DNA of 64,000 nucleotides from Candidatus Gastranaerophilales bacterium HUM_1 (GTDB lineage: Bacteria > Cyanobacteriota > Vampirovibrionia > Gastranaerophilales > Gastranaerophilaceae): contig DAAY01000007.1 of the NCBI GenBank assembly GCA_002103105.1, forward strand, positions 246,627 to 310,626, given 5' to 3'. Shown here piece by piece: positions 1-7,627 of the stretch. Position numbers and translations under genes: made by a program. The notes beneath the pieces were generated by a model, which saw only the letters and a program-made list of their open reading frames with translations, had not been told where the DNA came from and ran no database searches. How positions within the stretch are numbered: position 1 is the first letter of the stretch; every line of letters starts with the position of its first letter.

Positions 1-165
1 ACAGGTGTTAAAGCTCAAAACTTATCAGATAATGATACAGTTTGCTCAGTTAACAAAATCATCAACCCAAATGAAGATGATGTAACAATCAAATCTGCTC
101 CAGCTGAAACTCCAGCAGAAGATGTTCAACAAACCAGTTTGTTAGACGAAAACAAAGCAGAATAA
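1..165 (+). CDS. gyrA: DNA gyrase subunit A, C-terminal end (partial)
   Basis: The frame is open from base 1 and ends in TAA, giving the last 54 residues of a protein whose start lies outside the window. The opening residues TGVKAQNLSDNDTVCSV match the last blade of the GyrA C-terminal DNA-wrapping beta-propeller, where the family reads roughly T-x-G-V-x-x-x-x-L-x-x-x-D. An acidic, Pro/Glu-rich tail follows, as is common at GyrA C-termini. GyrA is the DNA-cleaving subunit of gyrase, which introduces negative supercoils. ParC is a possible alternative because the fragment is short. A strong hairpin terminator follows 24 bases after the stop. Confidence 0.75.
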   Translation, partial: TGVKAQNLSDNDTVCSVNKIINPNEDDVTIKSAPAETPAEDVQQTSLLDENKAE

Positions 166-189
166 ATATAATAAAAGCAAGAAATTATA

Positions 190-222
190 AACCCCCTTAG
201 AATAATTAATTCTAAGGGGGTT
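190..222. terminator. Bidirectional intrinsic terminator
   Basis: A perfect 14-bp stem (190-203 with 209-222) with a 5-base loop carries a run of five G-C pairs and is followed by a T-rich stretch on the plus strand. It separates the end of gyrA (+) from the end of the muramidase gene (-) and can serve both. Confidence 0.85.
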
Positions 223-225
223 ATT

Positions 226-1134
226 TTATTTTGAACGATAATACCCTTTAACAAAAGTTCCATCAGAACGAACATACTCATTCACATATATAACATTACC
301 TCCATTTATTAACTTTTGTAAGTCAGAATTTGAAGGAATACCAATACTGTTTAACTGAGCTTGTATTAACTTTTCATCCTTAGCATACTCTTCGAAGGAC
401 ATATTCTCTATATCCTCTCTTGAAAAAATTTTATTATCTCCTGATATAGGATTAGTATAATTTGAGTATTTACTTGCCTCTGCATCTTGTACAATTAAAC
501 CATTGGAAAGTTGTTGCATTATAGCTTCTTCATTATTCTCAAACTCTTCTTGCGTCATATTTTCAATATCATTGCGAGAATATAATACATTGGAACGAGG
601 GAAATATATAGTATCTACATAGCCTTGAAGAAGAAGGGAAGGAACAACATTATCATTGAAAGTCTCCTCCTCTGGGAATTCGTTATCCACAAACTCTCTC
701 AATGAATTAATACGATTATTCCAACCTTGCAAAAAACACCGTTGAGAAGAATCATACTCTACAAATTGATTATATTTATTTCGGCGAAGTTGTTCATACG
801 TATTTAAATCATTACCACTTTTAGCTAAGAACTCTTTTGCCCTTGAAACTCCCATATTAACGGCAGTATCAAAAACATAAGCGGCAAGTTTCGGATTCTG
901 AATTTTATCAGCCCCACTTGCTTTATAGTAATTATTATAATATATATCTCTTACTTCTTCATCAGTTATATACTTCACACTTCGAGGGGAAAGCCCTCTG
1001 CTTTTTCGATAACTATTATATGTTTGATATGTGATTCCCTTATTAGTTTCACCGCCTTTATCATTTGGATTATTTGAATATCCACCTTCACGAAGAAGAA
1101 CAAACTTTAGCATTTTGTCAAAATTTTCAGACAT
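226..1134 (-). CDS. GH108-family muramidase (lysozyme-like)
   Basis: The N-terminal half (about residues 1-150) looks like glycoside hydrolase family 108 / secretion-activator (ZliS-like) muramidase: LLREGGYSNNPNDKGGETNKG holds the catalytic Glu in R-E-G-G-Y near residue 16, followed by the G-G-x-T-x-x-G-I-T segment. The domain cleaves the glycan strands of peptidoglycan. The C-terminal half is acidic and contains two similar copies of a segment with the core D-I-E-N-M-(T/S)-x-E-E (near residues 188-200 and 235-250), spacing a variable region. No signal peptide is visible, as in phage endolysins and proteins exported by non-Sec routes. The gene lies 33 bases downstream of an LprI-like inhibitor gene on the same strand, so the two are probably co-transcribed. 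Confidence 0.75.
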   Translation of the reverse strand: MSENFDKMLKFVLLREGGYSNNPNDKGGETNKGITYQTYNSYRKSRGLSPRSVKYITDEEVRDIYYNNYYKASGADKIQNPKLAAYVFDTAVNMGVSRAKEFLAKSGNDLNTYEQLRRNKYNQFVEYDSSQRCFLQGWNNRINSLREFVDNEFPEEETFNDNVVPSLLLQGYVDTIYFPRSNVLYSRNDIENMTQEEFENNEEAIMQQLSNGLIVQDAEASKYSNYTNPISGDNKIFSREDIENMSFEEYAKDEKLIQAQLNSIGIPSNSDLQKLINGGNVIYVNEYVRSDGTFVKGYYRSK

Positions 1135-1167
1135 ATTATCTCCTTATATATAAGGGAATATAAATTT

Positions 1168-1647
1168 TCACTCAAGATAAAATAAATACGAAGATAAATC
1201 ATCAACTCGACGCTGTAAAAATTTGAAGTTATCTCCACTAGATAAGTTTGTATTGATTGTACCATCCCTTTGTTGCAACACAGCTTGAACTAATAACAAC
1301 TCCGCTTTTTTATACTCAATCCATTTGTTTTGAGAATTTTGAAGTAAAAATAACTTGTCATTAGGGAGTTTTGTGTTCAATAACTGAACTTTATGAGTTA
1401 CTTCATTTTCAAGAGAGATACTTTGTTCTTCTACACACTTAGACATGCCAGTAGTTGTATAATTTTCTTTTGCCATGCATTCTTGAAGTTCTTTATCCAA
1501 AGCACTATTTTGGCTAACATTAGTAACTTGTTGTTGTAATAAAGTTATTTCTAAATTTTTCTTGTTTAACATATTAAAAAATAGAACGACAAAAACAAAC
1601 AATACGACCACAAGAAATAATATTATTGAATACAGAACCTTTTTCAT
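1168..1647 (-). CDS. Membrane-anchored LprI-like (DUF1311) lysozyme inhibitor family protein
   Basis: The protein starts MKKVLYSIILFLVVVLFVF, one hydrophobic helix that should anchor it or act as an uncleaved signal. The following domain has the LprI/DUF1311 pattern: a Cys, then a second Cys 13 residues on, then L-x-x-x-Q-x-x-W-x-x-Y-K near the middle, then a G-T motif. LprI in mycobacteria inhibits lysozyme; for most family members function is unproven. The ATG at 1647 was chosen because an in-frame TTG at 1689 would fall at or before the transcription start of the consensus promoter at 1695-1724. It is the first gene of a likely two-gene unit with the muramidase downstream. Confidence 0.7.
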   Translation of the reverse strand: MKKVLYSIILFLVVVLFVFVVLFFNMLNKKNLEITLLQQQVTNVSQNSALDKELQECMAKENYTTTGMSKCVEEQSISLENEVTHKVQLLNTKLPNDKLFLLQNSQNKWIEYKKAELLLVQAVLQQRDGTINTNLSSGDNFKFLQRRVDDLSSYLFYLE

Positions 1648-1694
1648 AAATTTATATTCCCACTGACAATATTTAATAACGACTAGCAAAAAAT

Positions 1695-1724
1695 ATTATA
1701 CAATTTTTAATTCATTTTTGTCAA
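1695..1724 (-). promoter_or_regulatory. Sigma-70-type promoter for the inhibitor/muramidase unit
   Basis: On the minus strand a perfect TTGACA (plus 1719-1724) is followed after 18 bases by a perfect TATAAT (plus 1695-1700). The predicted transcription start near 1688 leaves a leader of about 40 bases before the ATG at 1647. Confidence 0.8.
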
Positions 1725-1755
1725 ATAACCCAAGTGGCTATTTTTATTAAAATTA

Positions 1756-1794
1756 TTTACGACAAGAACACTTTGTGCTAAAATCATTTAGCAC
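1756..1794 (+). promoter_or_regulatory. Promoter with an overlapping operator-like palindrome upstream of the PC4-like gene
   Basis: An extended -10 element, TG-C-TAAAAT (TAAAAT at 1779-1784), follows a weak -35 (TTTACG, 1756-1761) after 17 bases. A perfect dyad, GTGCTAAA-4 nt-TTTAGCAC (1775-1794), covers the -10 and the start of transcription, a position where a bound dimer would block RNA polymerase. The binding protein is unknown; self-regulation is possible. Confidence 0.55.
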
Positions 1795-1818
1795 AGTTTA
1801 GATAAAGGAGAGATTATA

Positions 1819-2058
1819 ATGGCAGATGCAAAAATTTTAGCAACAATTGAGAGAACAGATACTGAACAATTACAAATTTCTGTTAGCGAATACAAAGGCA
1901 GAAGTTATTTAAATATGAGAATATTTTACACAACTGATGATGGTGCTACTTGGTTACCAACTAAAAAAGGTGTAACTTTTACTCCTGACCAATTAGACAT
2001 CTTGACAGAAGCTATTGAAGAAGCTAAACAAGAATTTATGTCAGCAGATGCTGAATAA
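1819..2058 (+). CDS. PC4/YdbC-type ssDNA-binding domain protein
   Basis: This 79-residue protein fits the bacterial PC4 (YdbC) fold: a beta-rich first part with Y-L-N-M-R-I-F-Y and W-L-P-T-K-K-G-V-T-F-T, then a C-terminal helix (about residues 55-75). In known relatives the family forms dimers that bind single-stranded DNA and is linked to transcription or recombination. Its exact role here is not known. A strong ribosome site (AAGGAGAG) lies 8 bases before the ATG. priA follows 38 bases downstream on the same strand, so co-transcription with a replication-restart helicase is plausible. A palindrome overlaps its promoter. Confidence 0.65.
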   Translation: MADAKILATIERTDTEQLQISVSEYKGRSYLNMRIFYTTDDGATWLPTKKGVTFTPDQLDILTEAIEEAKQEFMSADAE

Positions 2059-2096
2059 TCAAAGATAAAATATTATAATAAAAAGGATTATCAAAA

Positions 2097-4406
2097 ATGG
2101 AAGATGGTATTCAGAACAAATTATTTGAAGTTCCGTCACGTAAATTAACACTAAAAAAACGTGAACCCTCTGAAGTGGCTGATAATCCTTCTTTTATTTC
2201 TCACAAATACGCAGTTTGTCTTGTAAATCTCAAAGCATTAGGAGTAAAAACGTTCAGCTACTTAATTCCTCCTGAAATGCAATCTAAAATAAAAATAGGT
2301 CAAGCATTACTCGTTCCTTTTGGTCGCCAAGGATTAATCAACGCATTTTGTGTAGGTTTTTCAGAATATTTACCTCCAGAAATCAGAGCAAAAAAAGTTA
2401 ACAAGATTTTAGACGAAACTCCACTATTTTCAGTTGAATACCTAAAACTTTTAGAGTGGGTGGCAAATTATTATTGCTCAGATTTGATAACCGTTTTAAA
2501 TACCGCAATCCCGCTAAAACTAATCGAAAAATCTCTAAAAACAGAACAAATAATAGAATTTGTAAAAACAGATGGTGCAACCAAAAGACAACTAGAAATC
2601 TTAGAACAATTAAAAACTCTTGGAAAAATTTCACTAATTGATTTTGAAAAAAAAGCAAAAACAACCCGTGCAACAATTAAAAAATTAGAAACCTTAGGTT
2701 GTATAAAATTAACCGAAGAGCAAATTTACAGAAATCCTTTAGACATTTTACACATCGATAAAAAAGAGAATTTATTTACCCTTTCTGAAACTCAACAGAA
2801 AGTTTATGAAGGAATTTCAGAACAAATTAAAATACAAAAATCTCCACAAATTTTGCTACACGGAGTTACGGCGAGTGGAAAAACAGAAGTTTATTTCAAA
2901 CTAATCGATGACACTATTAAAGCTGGGAAAAATGTCCTATTTTTAGCTCCAGAAATAGCTTTGGCTTCTCAGTTAACCAAAAGGCTTGCAAAAAAATTCG
3001 GAACACAAGATGTTGCAATTTGGCACAGTAGCATTTCCGAAGGTGAAAGATACGATGTTTGGCAAAAACTTTATAAGAATGAAATAAAAATTCTTGCAGG
3101 GGCAAGATCGGCAGTATTTGCCCCTCTAAAAGATATCGGATTAATAATTATCGATGAAGAACACGAAAGTGCATACAAACAAACCTCCCCAGCACCAAGA
3201 TATGATGCTCGACTTGTCGCAAAAAAACTAGCAGAGTTCAACAACTGCCCACTCATATTAGGTTCTGCAACTCCAGATATTTCAAGCTATTACAGAGCCG
3301 TAAATTCAAACCACTTATTTGAAATGCTAAAACGTTACAACAATGCAAAAGTTGCCCCTGTTACCGTTATCAACATGCAAGAATATGGAAGAGCAGCATA
3401 CAAAAACCAAATTTCTAAACCCTTACAAACCGCAATACAAGAGACTTTAGATAACAATCAACAAGTAATTTTACTCATAAATCGAAGAGGTTACTCAACC
3501 TACACTCAATGTCAAGGTTGTGGTCATGTAATTGAATGTCCAAATTGTGCAATTCCAATGATTTGGCACGCAAAAGATAAAATGCTAAAATGTCACTACT
3601 GTAACCACGTTGAATATTTCCCAGATGTATGTCCAAACTGCGGTTTTGAAGGATTAAAAAATTCTGGCACAGGAACTCAAAAAATTGAGCAACTAATAAA
3701 AGAACTTTATCCAAGCTACAATGTTGAAAGAATTGATAGTGATGTACTAGTTCGCAAAGGCGAACATATCAGACTTTTAGAAAAATTCCAACGTGGAGAT
3801 ATCGATATTTTAGTAGGAACTCAAATGATTGCAAAAGGTCTAGATAATCCAAATGTAACATTAGTTGGAGTAATTTCAGCCGATGCAAGTTTCAACCTCC
3901 CAGATTTTAGAGCCTCAGAACGGGGATTTCAACTTTTAACACAGGTTGCAGGACGAGCAGGAAGAGGAGAATTCAAAGGGCGAGTATTTTTCCAAACATA
4001 CAACCCAGAATATTATGCTCTTGAAAGTGCAAAATCGCAAAATTACTCAGAGTTCTACGAAAAAGAAATTCAATCCAGAGAAGATTTTGATTATCCACCA
4101 TTCAGCCAAATTATCAGATTAATTTTAAGCTCCACAAACAACTTCCGAGCAGAAAAAGCCGCTCAAGAAATTGCACTACGACTTTGCACAATGATTGAAA
4201 AATTTGGATTTGGAGAAAGGTTAGAAGTTCTTGGTCCAACCCCTTGTGTAATTGAGAGAATCAATAGCTATTACAGATTTCAAATAATTATAAAAAACAA
4301 ACTAGACCAAAAAGGACACCAATTTATATCAAGTTTCCTAAACAAAATTACAGCTCCAAAAGATATAAGAATGACTATTGACGTCGATCCATTAGATATT
4401 TTATAA
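2097..4406 (+). CDS. priA: Primosomal protein N' (replication restart helicase PriA)
   Basis: PriA recognises stalled forks and reloads the replicative helicase. The 769-residue protein has the expected order: N-terminal 3'-DNA-binding domain (about 35-130), winged-helix-like segment, Walker A HGVTASGKTEVY near residue 260, DEEH box near 357, paired zinc-binding C-x-x-C motifs at about 470-515 (CQGCG, CPNC, CHYC, CPNCG), and helicase motifs V-VI (GTQMIAKGLDNPNVTL, QVAGRAGR). An extra stretch of about 35 charged residues precedes the DNA-binding domain. AAGGA lies upstream of the ATG at usable spacing. Length and motifs are complete. Confidence 0.97.
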   Translation: MEDGIQNKLFEVPSRKLTLKKREPSEVADNPSFISHKYAVCLVNLKALGVKTFSYLIPPEMQSKIKIGQALLVPFGRQGLINAFCVGFSEYLPPEIRAKKVNKILDETPLFSVEYLKLLEWVANYYCSDLITVLNTAIPLKLIEKSLKTEQIIEFVKTDGATKRQLEILEQLKTLGKISLIDFEKKAKTTRATIKKLETLGCIKLTEEQIYRNPLDILHIDKKENLFTLSETQQKVYEGISEQIKIQKSPQILLHGVTASGKTEVYFKLIDDTIKAGKNVLFLAPEIALASQLTKRLAKKFGTQDVAIWHSSISEGERYDVWQKLYKNEIKILAGARSAVFAPLKDIGLIIIDEEHESAYKQTSPAPRYDARLVAKKLAEFNNCPLILGSATPDISSYYRAVNSNHLFEMLKRYNNAKVAPVTVINMQEYGRAAYKNQISKPLQTAIQETLDNNQQVILLINRRGYSTYTQCQGCGHVIECPNCAIPMIWHAKDKMLKCHYCNHVEYFPDVCPNCGFEGLKNSGTGTQKIEQLIKELYPSYNVERIDSDVLVRKGEHIRLLEKFQRGDIDILVGTQMIAKGLDNPNVTLVGVISADASFNLPDFRASERGFQLLTQVAGRAGRGEFKGRVFFQTYNPEYYALESAKSQNYSEFYEKEIQSREDFDYPPFSQIIRLILSSTNNFRAEKAAQEIALRLCTMIEKFGFGERLEVLGPTPCVIERINSYYRFQIIIKNKLDQKGHQFISSFLNKITAPKDIRMTIDVDPLDIL

Positions 4407-4411
4407 ACAAA

Positions 4412-4628
4412 AAGAAAAGGCAGGTTACACAACCTGACCTCATTTAGACTCAATTATTTGTATATTTTATTATAAGCTTATTTATATTTGACTATGCTAT
4501 CTAACATCAGCCAATGCAGTCAAGCCAATTTACAATCGCTTAACTTAGTTATATGTAAGAACTTGCACTTAAATATTTTATACCTTGTAAAAAACTCCGC
4601 ACAAAACTGAGTAATCAAGTTCTTGTTC
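4412..4628 (-). ncRNA. Putative small RNA of about 215 nt with its own promoter and terminator
   Basis: No reading frame occupies this gap. A promoter (4635-4663, minus strand) predicts a transcript starting near 4628, and a hairpin at 4418-4440 followed by TTTTCTTTTT on the minus strand would end it near 4412. Inside, AAGAACTTG close to the 5' end can pair with CAAGTTCTT about 60 bases later, closing a 5' domain, and shorter stems can form within it. I do not recognise it as 6S, SRP, tmRNA or RNase P RNA. It might instead be the 3' untranslated region of the upstream transferase gene, or both. Confidence 0.5.
4418..4440 (-). terminator. Intrinsic terminator, minus strand
   Basis: The arms AGGTCAGGTT and AACCTGCCT pair with one bulge around a short loop, and a T-rich tract (TTTTCTTTTT) follows on the minus strand. 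It lies just past the end of priA on the other strand, where the tail is poor in T, so it mainly serves the minus strand. Confidence 0.6.
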
Positions 4629-4634
4629 TGTTGT

Positions 4635-4663
4635 ATCGTAACAAAAAATTACTTCTTTGTCAA
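4635..4663 (-). promoter_or_regulatory. Promoter inside the 3' end of the WecA-like gene
   Basis: Minus-strand TTGACA (plus 4658-4663), 17 bases, then TACGAT (plus 4635-4640). The elements straddle the stop codon of the upstream gene at 4649, so the transcript cannot be for that gene and points into the non-coding gap. Confidence 0.65.
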
Positions 4664-5686
4664 CACTCTTACAAGATTCAACAAAAGCATAATACCAACA
4701 AGAGCTAAAGTTAAAAAGAAATCATATTTTATTGCATTATGACTCGCAAATAAACATGCCAGACCACCCGCAATAATTGCAACAGATGTCAAAATACAAA
4801 CAGTTTTCTTTTGAGAAAATCCTGCATGCAATAACTTGTGATGAATATGCTCTGCATCAGCAACAAATGGTGATTGCCCCTTGCAAATTCTACGCAAACT
4901 AGCGTAAGTAATATCAATAATTGGCACAGCTAAAACGACAAAAGGAAGTAAAATAGCCAAAGTTGCAACTTTCATAACTCCAGTAATAGAAATTGTTGCA
5001 AGTAAAAAACCAGAGAACAATGAACCACTATCGCCCATAAATATTTTAGCTGGATTGAAATTAAAAGTTAAAAACGCTAACATTGAACCTGCTAAAATAA
5101 ATCCAATTAAAGCACTGATTGGGTTTGGAGGAGATAAAGTAATCGCCAAAATTGCTAATGTTACTGCGTTTACCGTAACAACAGAACCAGCAAGTCCATC
5201 AACGCCATCAATAAAGTTCATTGCGTTAGAAATTCCGACAATCCATAACAAAGTTATAGGATATGAAAACCATCCTAAATCAATACCCCCAAAGAAAGGG
5301 ACACTATTGATTTGCACCCCTAAAAGGTACACAACAGTCGCAATTGAAACTTGAATTAACAACTTAAATTTTGCACCAAGTCCATAGACGTCATCAATTA
5401 ATCCTAACAGAAACATCAAAGAACCGCCAAGCAAAATTCCTGAAACAAGCTTCCCATATGGGTAATAACTCAATAAAACTAAGAATAAAAACGTTAACAT
5501 CGTGCTTGCCCAAATAGCAACACCACCAATTCTGGAAATTGGTTTGGTATGAATTTTTCTTGCATTTGGAACGTCAACTAAACCTTCCTTTTTTGAAAAG
5601 CTAATTACCATAGGAACCAAGAATACCCCAAAAATATAGGCTATAATTGTTCCGATTATATGTGCATGTGTTAACCTGATAATAAT
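4649..5686 (-). CDS. WecA/TagO-type undecaprenyl-phosphate sugar-1-phosphate transferase, probable non-AUG start
   Basis: A multi-pass membrane enzyme of the MraY/WecA superfamily that loads a sugar-1-phosphate (usually GlcNAc-1-P) onto undecaprenyl phosphate to begin a surface polymer. Visible motifs: N-A-R-K-I-H after the first helix, GLIDDVYGLG, N-F-I-D-G-V-D-G-L-A-G, F-M-G-D-S-G-S and the H-I-H-H motif typical of the WecA/TagO branch. The first in-frame ATG (5611) or TTG (5620) would remove transmembrane helix 1. The frame stays open upstream and reads a further hydrophobic helix right back to an AAGGAG overlapping the glyA stop, with only ATA/ATT/ATC codons at start distance; ATT at 5686 is the best-spaced. 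The start is inferred; the function is clear. Confidence 0.85.
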   Translation of the reverse strand: MIIRLTHAHIIGTIIAYIFGVFLVPMVISFSKKEGLVDVPNARKIHTKPISRIGGVAIWASTMLTFLFLVLLSYYPYGKLVSGILLGGSLMFLLGLIDDVYGLGAKFKLLIQVSIATVVYLLGVQINSVPFFGGIDLGWFSYPITLLWIVGISNAMNFIDGVDGLAGSVVTVNAVTLAILAITLSPPNPISALIGFILAGSMLAFLTFNFNPAKIFMGDSGSLFSGFLLATISITGVMKVATLAILLPFVVLAVPIIDITYASLRRICKGQSPFVADAEHIHHKLLHAGFSQKKTVCILTSVAIIAGGLACLFASHNAIKYDFFLTLALVGIMLLLNLVRVLTKK

Positions 5687-5697
5687 AATTATTCTCC

Positions 5698-6936
5698 TTA
5701 GTTATATAATGGGTGTTTTTTACACAAATCAAGAGATTTTGCTCTCAATTCTTTTAGTGCAACTTCATTATCTGACGAAAATACCGCAGATGCAATAATT
5801 TTTGCAACTTCTTTCATATCTTCTTCTTTAAATCCTCTTGTTGTTACCGCTGGAGTACCTAATCTGATACCACTTGTAACAAATGGGCTTTGAGGATCAT
5901 TTGGAACAGTGTTTTTATTAGCTGTTATACCAACTTGTTCCAAAACATTTGCAATATCTTTACCAGTCTTACCTGTTTTTCTAAGGTCTAATGTCATCAA
6001 ATGATTTTCTGTCATTCCACCAACAATATCAAGACCTTCATCCATCAACCCTTGAGCAAGAGCCTTTGCGTTTTTCACAATTTGTTCTGCATAAACTTTG
6101 AATTCTGGTTTTGAAGCTTCCAAAAGTGCAACCGCTTTACCTGCAATAATGTGTTCTAAAGGTCCACCTTGCAAACCTGGGAAAACAGCCTTATCAATAT
6201 CTTTTGCAAATTGTTCTTTGCACATAATAATTCCGCCTCTTGGTCCTCTTAAAGATTTGTGAGTTGTTGTTGTCACAAAATCACAATAAGGAGCTGGAGA
6301 TGGATGAATTCCCGCAGCAACAAGTCCTGCAATATGAGCAATATCTGCTAATAACAATGCACCAACTTCATCGGCAATTTCTCTAAACTTTTTAAAATCT
6401 ATAACTTTTGAATAATTGCTTGCTCCGCAAATAATCAATTTTGGTTTATGTTCAATTGCCATTTGACGAACATTTTCATAATCAATTTCGCCATTCTCAT
6501 TTATTCCATAGCTTTTAACATCAAAATACAATCCAGAAAAGTTTACTGGAGATCCGTGAGAAAGGTGACCACCATTAGATAAATCCATGCTCAAAACTCT
6601 GTCACCAGGTTTCATAGTAGCCATAAAGACCGCCATATTAGCTTGAGCTCCACTATGAGGTTGAACATTGGCATGCTCCATACCAAATAACTTACAAGCT
6701 CTTTTTTGAGCAATTTCTTCAATTACATCAATATGCTCACATCCATTGTAATATCTTTTGTGTGGTTTTCCTTCTGCGTATTTGTTTGTCAAAACACTAC
6801 CACAAGCTTCCATTACAGCTTCTGATGTGAAATTTTCACTTGCAATAAGCTCAATATTTTCTTGTTGTCTTTTTAATTCTAACTTAATTTCCTCTGCTAC
6901 TTGAGGGTCAACTTTTTCTATATGTTCTAAATTCAT
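5698..6936 (-). CDS. glyA: Serine hydroxymethyltransferase
   Basis: A PLP enzyme that interconverts serine and glycine while charging tetrahydrofolate with a one-carbon unit. At 412 residues it has normal length. The pyridoxal-binding lysine sits in [14 protein letters not shown] (Lys about 227); the N-terminal IASENFTS, the Y-x-E-G-x-P-x-x-R-Y-Y-x-G motif and HSGAQAN are all present. Its stop codon TAA forms part of the Shine-Dalgarno sequence of the next gene (the WecA-like transferase), so the two are likely co-transcribed and translationally coupled. Confidence 0.97.
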   Translation of the reverse strand: MNLEHIEKVDPQVAEEIKLELKRQQENIELIASENFTSEAVMEACGSVLTNKYAEGKPHKRYYNGCEHIDVIEEIAQKRACKLFGMEHANVQPHSGAQANMAVFMATMKPGDRVLSMDLSNGGHLSHGSPVNFSGLYFDVKSYGINENGEIDYENVRQMAIEHKPKLIICGASNYSKVIDFKKFREIADEVGALLLADIAHIAGLVAAGIHPSPAPYCDFVTTTTHKSLRGPRGGIIMCKEQFAKDIDKAVFPGLQGGPLEHIIAGKAVALLEASKPEFKVYAEQIVKNAKALAQGLMDEGLDIVGGMTENHLMTLDLRKTGKTGKDIANVLEQVGITANKNTVPNDPQSPFVTSGIRLGTPAVTTRGFKEEDMKEVAKIIASAVFSSDNEVALKELRAKSLDLCKKHPLYN

Positions 6937-6999
6937 GCTCTACTATACTCCTTTTCATGGATTATATAATTTCTAAAAATTTTTCGCAAATTTGTAAAT

Positions 7000-7617
7000 T
7001 TATTTATATTCTTTTAAAAGCTTCAAAATAACTTCTGGATATTCTTTTGTAAAAGAAAGAAAAACTTTCTTTTTATTATCAATTAAACATGCTCCCCCAT
7101 AACACATAGACATAACATCAACAATATCCAATACGCCTTTCATATCCCCATCTTTCAAGTCGCATGGAGATTCCTCATCAGGAATTTCAAGTTTATACTT
7201 TTTCATAACATCATTAACTTGAGCTTCTGGTTTTGAAATTGTGACAATTGTATATTTTTCATCAAATCCATTATCCGCTAAATCTTTTTGCATTTGTTTA
7301 TGAAATTTTTCAGAAATATATTTCATTCTTGAACCTTTTTCATAACCGTACGCAAAAACAGGTTTTTGAGATGAAAAAACCTCATCAAAAAACCCCAATT
7401 TTTTAGAATATTTATAAACGCTAGGTTGAATTTTTTCAAATTCGAGCGTTGAAAGGTCAAAGTGGTCAATATAATTCTGAATTTCTTCCTTAGATGGTTT
7501 ATCAACATCATCTGAATCTGACATGACAGGATTAGACATAAAATAATATATTCCTCCAGCCAAAACACCCAGTAGAATTAACGATAAAATTACAATTAAA
7601 ATCCACTTTTTTTTCAT
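7000..7617 (-). CDS. Membrane-anchored protein of unknown function
   Basis: I do not recognise this 205-residue protein. Residues 1-27 form a basic start followed by one long hydrophobic helix (ILIVILSLILLGVLAGGIYY), so it is an anchored protein with a periplasmic or surface domain rather than a cleaved secreted one. The soluble part is Lys/Glu-rich and contains three Cys (near residues 152, 172 and 177), the last two in M-C-Y-G-G-A-C-L. It starts 10 bases after the stop of nagZ on the same strand and probably belongs to the nagZ transcript. glyA follows 63 bases downstream. Confidence 0.6.
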   Translation of the reverse strand: MKKKWILIVILSLILLGVLAGGIYYFMSNPVMSDSDDVDKPSKEEIQNYIDHFDLSTLEFEKIQPSVYKYSKKLGFFDEVFSSQKPVFAYGYEKGSRMKYISEKFHKQMQKDLADNGFDEKYTIVTISKPEAQVNDVMKKYKLEIPDEESPCDLKDGDMKGVLDIVDVMSMCYGGACLIDNKKKVFLSFTKEYPEVILKLLKEYK

Positions 7618-7627
7618 TCTAAACTCC

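Noticed and set aside
1775..1794. CIRCE-like element before the PC4-like gene
   Set aside because: The half-sites GTGCTAAA/TTTAGCAC have the wrong orientation and spacing for CIRCE.
5055..5354. Plus-strand frame of 99 residues opposite the WecA-like gene
   Set aside because: It lies wholly inside a clear membrane-enzyme gene on the other strand and has no ribosome site or family pattern.
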